Of a stretch of 64,000 nt of DNA, positions 60,233 through 64,000 are shown piece by piece; position 1 is the first letter of the stretch, and each line of letters opens with the position of its first letter. Below the pieces are notes generated by a model. It saw nothing but the letters and a program-made list of their open reading frames with translations. It was not told the DNA's origin and ran no database searches. Both the position numbers and the translations under genes were made by a program. The stretch is from Amycolatopsis regifaucium (GTDB lineage Bacteria > Actinomycetota > Actinomycetes > Mycobacteriales > Pseudonocardiaceae): assembly GCF_001613935.1 (NCBI RefSeq), contig NZ_LQCI01000051.1, forward strand, positions 269,427-333,426. The letters run 5' to 3'.

Positions 60233-61744
60233 TCAGGCGGGCACGGTGGTGCCGTCCTGCGACTTGCGGGGTAGGACGTCGTCGTCACGGTCGATCGTGT
60301 CGATGATCGCGTCGGTGCCGGCCTTGCGCTCGGGCATGAGGTAGCCGAGCCCGATGAACAGCGCCAGCGAGACCAGGATCGGGGTGGAGACGGTGACCGC
60401 GAGGGTGGCGTTGTAGCCGTAGTAAGCGATCGCGTAGGCGATGAGACCGCCCGCCCACGAGATGAGCGCCGCACGGGAACCGGACCGGCGGAACGCGGGG
60501 AGCATGCCCAGCAGCAGCGGCACCGAGATCGGGCCCATCAGCGCCGCGACCCAGAGCACCACGATACCCAGCACCCCACCGAGTTTCTCGGCCTGCGTGG
60601 CGACCGCCATGGTCAGCACGACGAAGATCACCGTCGAAACCCGGGCGGCGAGCAGCCCCTGGGATTCGGTGAAGTTCTTCGCCTTCTTCCACAGCACCGG
60701 CATCATGTCGCGGGTGATGACCGCGGAGATCGCGTTGGCGTCGGAGGAGACCATCGCCATGGTGTGCGAGAAGATGCCCGCGAGCACGAGCCCGACCAGC
60801 CCCGGCGGGAGGAACGTCGTGGTCATGATCGCGTAGGCGTTGTTGGGGTTGGAGATGTTCGGGATCAGCAGCGGGGCGGCGAACATCGGGAACATCATCA
60901 CCAGCGGCCACACCAGGTACAGGATCGAGGAGAGCCGCGCGCCACGCCGGGCTTCGAAGGTGTTCGGCGCGGCCATGTAGCGCTGCGCCAGGTTCCACAT
61001 ACCGCCGTTGTACTCCAGGGTCTTCACCAGCACGTAGACGAGCAACACGACGGTGGTGAACTTCGACGTCGTCGGATTGAGGTGGCTCGGCGGGAGGTCG
61101 CGCCACACGGTCCACAGCCCGGAGACGCCACCGAGCTTGTCCAGCACGACCCACAGCATCACGATCGCGGCGATGGCCTGGATGACGAACTGGCCGAAGT
61201 CGGTGAGCGCGTCGGCCCAGAGGCCGCCGACGGTGCAGTAGATCAACGTGATCGAGCCGGTGATGATGATGCCCCAGGTGTAGGGCACGCCCGCGAAGAC
61301 GTTGAGGATCGTCGCGACCGCGAACCACTTGGCCGCGATGTCGAAGATCTTCAGCAGGCTGCCGCTCCAGGCCAGCGCCTGCTGGGTGGGCACGTTGAAG
61401 CGTTTGGCCAGGTACTCCAGCGGCGACGAGACGCCCAGCTTCGAGCGCAGGCGGTTCCAGCGTGAGGCGAACAGCCAGCTGCCGATGCCGACGCCGATAC
61501 CGATGCTGGCCATGCCCCAGAAATAGACCGTGATGCCGTCGGTGTACGCGACGCCCGCGTACGCGACGAAGAGCACCGCGCTGTAGCCGGACATGTGGTG
61601 GGAGATCCCGGCCAGCCACCACGGCATCTTCCCGCCGGCGGTGAAGAAGTCACTGACCGTGTTGACCCGGCTGTGTGACCACAGGCCGATCACCACCATC
61701 AGCACGAAATACGCGGACACCATGATCCAGTCCAGCAAATGCAC
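60233..61744 (-). CDS. Sodium:solute symporter family transporter, probable uronate/aldarate uptake
   Basis: 503 residues with about 13 membrane segments of the SSS type. The FFTAGGKMPWWLAGISHHMSG opening is characteristic, and IFSHTMAMVSSDANAISAVI matches the conserved sodium-site segment. It is the first gene of the operon and faces the IclR gene divergently. By context it imports a sugar acid such as galacturonate, glucuronate or an aldarate. The GTG at 61744 has AAGGAG 7 bases upstream; an in-frame start at 61798 would lie in the operator. Confidence 0.9.
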   Translation of the reverse strand: MHLLDWIMVSAYFVLMVVIGLWSHSRVNTVSDFFTAGGKMPWWLAGISHHMSGYSAVLFVAYAGVAYTDGITVYFWGMASIGIGVGIGSWLFASRWNRLRSKLGVSSPLEYLAKRFNVPTQQALAWSGSLLKIFDIAAKWFAVATILNVFAGVPYTWGIIITGSITLIYCTVGGLWADALTDFGQFVIQAIAAIVMLWVVLDKLGGVSGLWTVWRDLPPSHLNPTTSKFTTVVLLVYVLVKTLEYNGGMWNLAQRYMAAPNTFEARRGARLSSILYLVWPLVMMFPMFAAPLLIPNISNPNNAYAIMTTTFLPPGLVGLVLAGIFSHTMAMVSSDANAISAVITRDMMPVLWKKAKNFTESQGLLAARVSTVIFVVLTMAVATQAEKLGGVLGIVVLWVAALMGPISVPLLLGMLPAFRRSGSRAALISWAGGLIAYAIAYYGYNATLAVTVSTPILVSLALFIGLGYLMPERKAGTDAIIDTIDRDDDVLPRKSQDGTTVPA

Positions 61745-61786
61745 CGCTGACTCCTTTCCGCGTCCACGACGATGCGGCCCAGTACT

Positions 61787-61802
61787 GTTCACATCCATGA
61801 AC
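61787..61802. promoter_or_regulatory. Candidate IclR operator, site 1
   Basis: GTTCACATCCATGAAC, arms GTTCA/TGAAC. It covers the -35 of the iclR promoter and lies 43 bases before the transporter start. Confidence 0.6.
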
Positions 61803-61817
61803 GGAGTCTGTTATAGT
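61788..61817 (+). promoter_or_regulatory. Promoter of iclR
   Basis: TTCACA (61788-61793), 18-base spacer, TATAGT (61812-61817). The start point would fall near 61824, at operator site 2, leaving a leader of about 75 bases before the ATG at 61900. Confidence 0.5.
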
Positions 61818-61823
61818 GATTAT

Positions 61824-61839
61824 GTTCATCCATAAGAAC
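61824..61839. promoter_or_regulatory. Candidate IclR operator, site 2
   Basis: GTTCATCCATAAGAAC, arms GTTC/GAAC, the same length and ends as site 1 and 37 bp away. It would overlap the transcription start of iclR. Confidence 0.5.
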
Positions 61840-61899
61840 GCTGTTCGGGACGCTAATATGGCCAGAGTCACAAGTCAACGGCCGGATGGAGGAGCGCGG

Positions 61900-62715
61900 A
61901 TGCCGCAGCAGGAAGCCCCCGCTGTCATGGTGGCGAACGGCGCGTCCGCGTCCGAGCCCGCCGGGGTGAAGTCGGCACGGCGGGCGATCGACCTGATCGA
62001 GACCTTCGCCGCCAACGACGTCTGGCTTTCCCTTTCGGATCTCCACGCGCGCACGGGTTTCCCGAGGTCGAGCCTGCACGGCTTGCTGCGCACGCTGCTC
62101 GAAGCCGGCTGGCTGGAAGTGGACACCAACACCGCCCGCTACCGCCTCGGCGTGCGCGCGCTGATCTGCGGCACGGCCTACCTCGACCGCGACCCGGTCG
62201 TCCCGTTCGCGACGGAGGCGCTGGAGCGGATCCGGGAGAAGACCGGTTTCACCGCGCACTTCGCGCGCCGCGAGGGCACCGACGTCGTCTACCTGGAGAC
62301 GCGGGAGTCACGGCACTCGACGCATCTCGTCTCCCGCGTCGGCCGCACGCTGCCCACGCACGCGACCGCGCTGGGGAAGGCATTGCTGGCCGAACTGACG
62401 CACGACGAGATCGACGACCTCCTGACCGGAGAGCTGTCGGCGCTGACCCCGAACACCATCACCACGGTCGAGGCGCTGCACGCCGAATGCGCGAAGACCC
62501 GCGAGCGCGGCTACGCGGCGGAAATCGAGGAAGGCAGCCTCGGCGTCCGGTGTGTGGCGGCCGTGATCCCCTACCGCATTCCCGGCACGGACGCGATCAG
62601 TTGCTCCATGCCGGTCACCGAAGTCACCGACGCCGACGCTCAGCACGTCGGCGAACTCCTCGCCGAAATCACCGCCGAGCTCGGCCAGCAGCTGCGCCGC
62701 GCCGGTATCCGCTGA
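61900..62715 (+). CDS. IclR family transcriptional regulator of uronate genes
   Basis: 271 residues. The winged helix (about 25-85) has WLSLSDLHARTGFPRSSLHG and the GAF-like effector domain (about 100-265) contains HATALGKALLAEL and the EIEEGSLGVRCVAAVI signature. The ATG at 61900 is chosen because GGAGGAG lies 5 bases upstream and the promoter's start point excludes the earlier ATGs at 61816 and possibly 61858. It is followed by udh at 36 bases and is divergent from the transport-catabolic operon, so it probably controls both. Confidence 0.9.
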   Translation: MPQQEAPAVMVANGASASEPAGVKSARRAIDLIETFAANDVWLSLSDLHARTGFPRSSLHGLLRTLLEAGWLEVDTNTARYRLGVRALICGTAYLDRDPVVPFATEALERIREKTGFTAHFARREGTDVVYLETRESRHSTHLVSRVGRTLPTHATALGKALLAELTHDEIDDLLTGELSALTPNTITTVEALHAECAKTRERGYAAEIEEGSLGVRCVAAVIPYRIPGTDAISCSMPVTEVTDADAQHVGELLAEITAELGQQLRRAGIR

Positions 62716-62751
62716 TCATTCCCGTTCTTCACGCACAGACAAGGGGCTTCC

Positions 62752-63576
62752 ATGGCAGACCAGCGCGTCCTGATCACCGGCTCGGCGGGCATCGTCGGCA
62801 CCCTGATGCGGCCGCGGCTGCGCCGTTCCGGACGGGTGTTGCGCCTGCTCGACCTGGCACCGCAGCCCGAAGCGAAAGCAGGTGAGAGCGTCGAGCTGAT
62901 CACGGCGTCGGTGACCGACCCGGAAGCGATGGCGAAGGCGTGCGAAGGCGTCGATGCGCTGATCCACCTCGGCGGGCACAGCCGCGAGAACTCGTGGGAA
63001 GCGACGCTCGACGTCAACATCAACGGCACCCACACCGTCCTCGAAGCCGCGCGGGCGGCCGGTGTGCCGCGGGTGATCCTGGCCTCCAGCAACCACGCCG
63101 TCGGTTTCCGCCGCAACGACGAAGCGGGCGAGAACGGCCTCCCCGCCGACTCGACGCCTCGGCCCGACACCTACTACGGCGTCAGCAAGGCGGCCATCGA
63201 ATCGCTGGGCAGCCTGTACCACTCGCGGTTCGGCATGGACGTGATCGTCATCCGGATCGGCTCGTGCTTCGAGAACCCGCTCGTGCTCGGCCCCCGCGGC
63301 CTGACGACCTGGCTTTCCCCCGACGACGGTGCCCGCCTGTTCGAGGCGTGCCTGAGCTACCCCTCCCCCGGCTACCGGCTGATCTGGGGCGTCTCCGACA
63401 ACACGCGCCGGATCTACTCACTCGCCGAAGCCGAAGAGCTGGGCTACAAATCGCTCGACAACGCGGAGATCTACGCCGACCAGCTGGCGGACAAGCCGGC
63501 GCCGACCGGTGCCGCGGCGGAGTACGTCGGCGGGCCGTTCTGCACGGCGCCACTGGGCGCGCACAACCCGCTCTGA
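62752..63576 (+). CDS. udh: Uronate dehydrogenase
   Basis: 274 residues of the extended short-chain dehydrogenase type. The NAD motif is LITGSAGIVGTLMRP, and the catalytic S112 / Y142xxxK146 lie in LASSNHAVGF and YYGVSKAA. LIHLGGHS, VRIGSCFE-like text and TTWLSPDD match Agrobacterium-type uronate dehydrogenase as I recall it. It oxidises galacturonate or glucuronate to the aldaro-lactone with NAD+. AAGGGG lies 5-6 bases before the ATG. It shares a transcript with iclR. Confidence 0.93.
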   Translation: MADQRVLITGSAGIVGTLMRPRLRRSGRVLRLLDLAPQPEAKAGESVELITASVTDPEAMAKACEGVDALIHLGGHSRENSWEATLDVNINGTHTVLEAARAAGVPRVILASSNHAVGFRRNDEAGENGLPADSTPRPDTYYGVSKAAIESLGSLYHSRFGMDVIVIRIGSCFENPLVLGPRGLTTWLSPDDGARLFEACLSYPSPGYRLIWGVSDNTRRIYSLAEAEELGYKSLDNAEIYADQLADKPAPTGAAAEYVGGPFCTAPLGAHNPL

Positions 63577-64000
63577 GGCTCTGACGGCGGAATCCCGGTG
63601 GGCGGCACTTCGCTCCGCGCGTCGTGAGTGCCATGGACGGCTATCTGAGCCGTAAGGCAACGGCGGCTGACTGTCAGTCCTGGCGAATCGCGTGCAACAG
63701 CGTTCTGTGATTGCCGGCTCTGAAAGCAGGGACTCTTCCTTCGCTCCCGCCACAGCCGATGGTCGAGGTGACGCTCGCGGCGAAAGGGCCTATTGACGCC
63801 TATAGTTACCGTCCCAAGGGGACCGCGAACACCGGACGCCTCAGCCAGGAAGGCCCCTTAATGCCGCTTTCCTACCTTGAAGGAAGGGTGTCGGCAAAGT
63901 CGCACAAACCCCAGCTCTTGAGTGTCCATAAGGGCCACTCCCCGAGTCTGCGACGCCCGATTCGGAATGATCTGCGGAGCTTCAGGAAGGTCATGAGTGC
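63577..64000. other. Gene-free right end
   Basis: About 420 bases without a supportable gene. It holds fragments resembling the dispersed repeats (GGAAGGCCCCTTAAT near 63858 and CTTGAGTGTCC near 63916), so it is probably intergenic, but a gene starting beyond the window cannot be excluded. Confidence 0.5.

Noticed and set aside
63577..64000. Small genes at the right end
   Set aside because: Short frames lack ribosome sites and protein-like composition.

Overview
The window is high-GC actinobacterial chromosome. The gene content (BTAD/NB-ARC/TPR regulators of the AfsR type, many TetR regulators, leaderless starts, DUF574-type methyltransferase, cytochrome P450, tuberculostearate-type lipid genes) and the style of the intergenic palindromes fit Pseudonocardiaceae, most likely an Amycolatopsis-like organism. 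That assignment is inference, since no rRNA or other marker gene is present. I see no tRNA, rRNA, CRISPR array, prophage or intact insertion sequence. Gene density is ordinary for a chromosome arm.

Layout. 1-0.4 kb: start of a DUF222 (13E12-type) protein cut by the window edge. 0.5-2.2 kb: FAD monooxygenase and divergent TetR with a shared operator. 2.2-6.4 kb: threonine catabolism operon tdh-kbl-lysR (start and stop codons overlapping), followed by a TerC-like membrane protein. 6.4-10.8 kb: ABC-exporter remnant, CPBP protease, zinc alcohol dehydrogenase with divergent TetR and twin operators, MFS exporter. 10.9-15.2 kb: RsbW-like kinase, TetR plus methyltransferase with overlapping operators, secreted proteins including an alpha-carbonic anhydrase. 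15.2-19.9 kb: histidine kinase, response regulator and an AfsR-like STAND regulator in one tight operon. 20-24.5 kb: YjbR protein, SGNH hydrolase, and a tmsA/tmsB-like pair for 10-methyl fatty acids. 24.5-26.9 kb: an isatin-hydrolase-like cyclase coupled to a ThDP decarboxylase. 27-29.7 kb: SigJ-type sigma factor, secreted GH16 glycosidase and GntR regulator. 29.7-33.4 kb: a large RecB-like nuclease / DEDD / SF1 helicase fusion with a small coupled partner. 33.5-41.2 kb: second BTAD/AAA regulator, dehalogenase-like hydrolase, sigma factor, SH3b peptidase, MarR. 41.2-47.8 kb: gene remnant and palindromic repeats, GGDEF protein with a decayed EAL domain, lipase-like hydrolase, P450, methyltransferase. 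48-52.7 kb: third AfsR-like regulator and two alpha/beta hydrolases.

52.8-63.6 kb is the most coherent system: a regulon for oxidative breakdown of uronic acids. A Tat-exported family 8 polysaccharide lyase would release uronates. A sodium-solute symporter would import them and uronate dehydrogenase oxidises them. Glucarate dehydratase and 5-keto-4-deoxyglucarate dehydratase convert the aldarate to alpha-ketoglutarate semialdehyde, and an aldehyde dehydrogenase yields alpha-ketoglutarate. A divergent IclR regulator with two candidate operators sits at the head. Inside the operon lies an uncharacterised 381-residue protein whose role is not explained by the known pathway; it is the best candidate for new enzymology here.

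A second layer is a dispersed family of intergenic palindromes. One element occurs twice (41538-41592 and 52804-52858) with conserved 16-17 bp arms and a conserved loop core. Others have perfect 23 and 27 bp arms.
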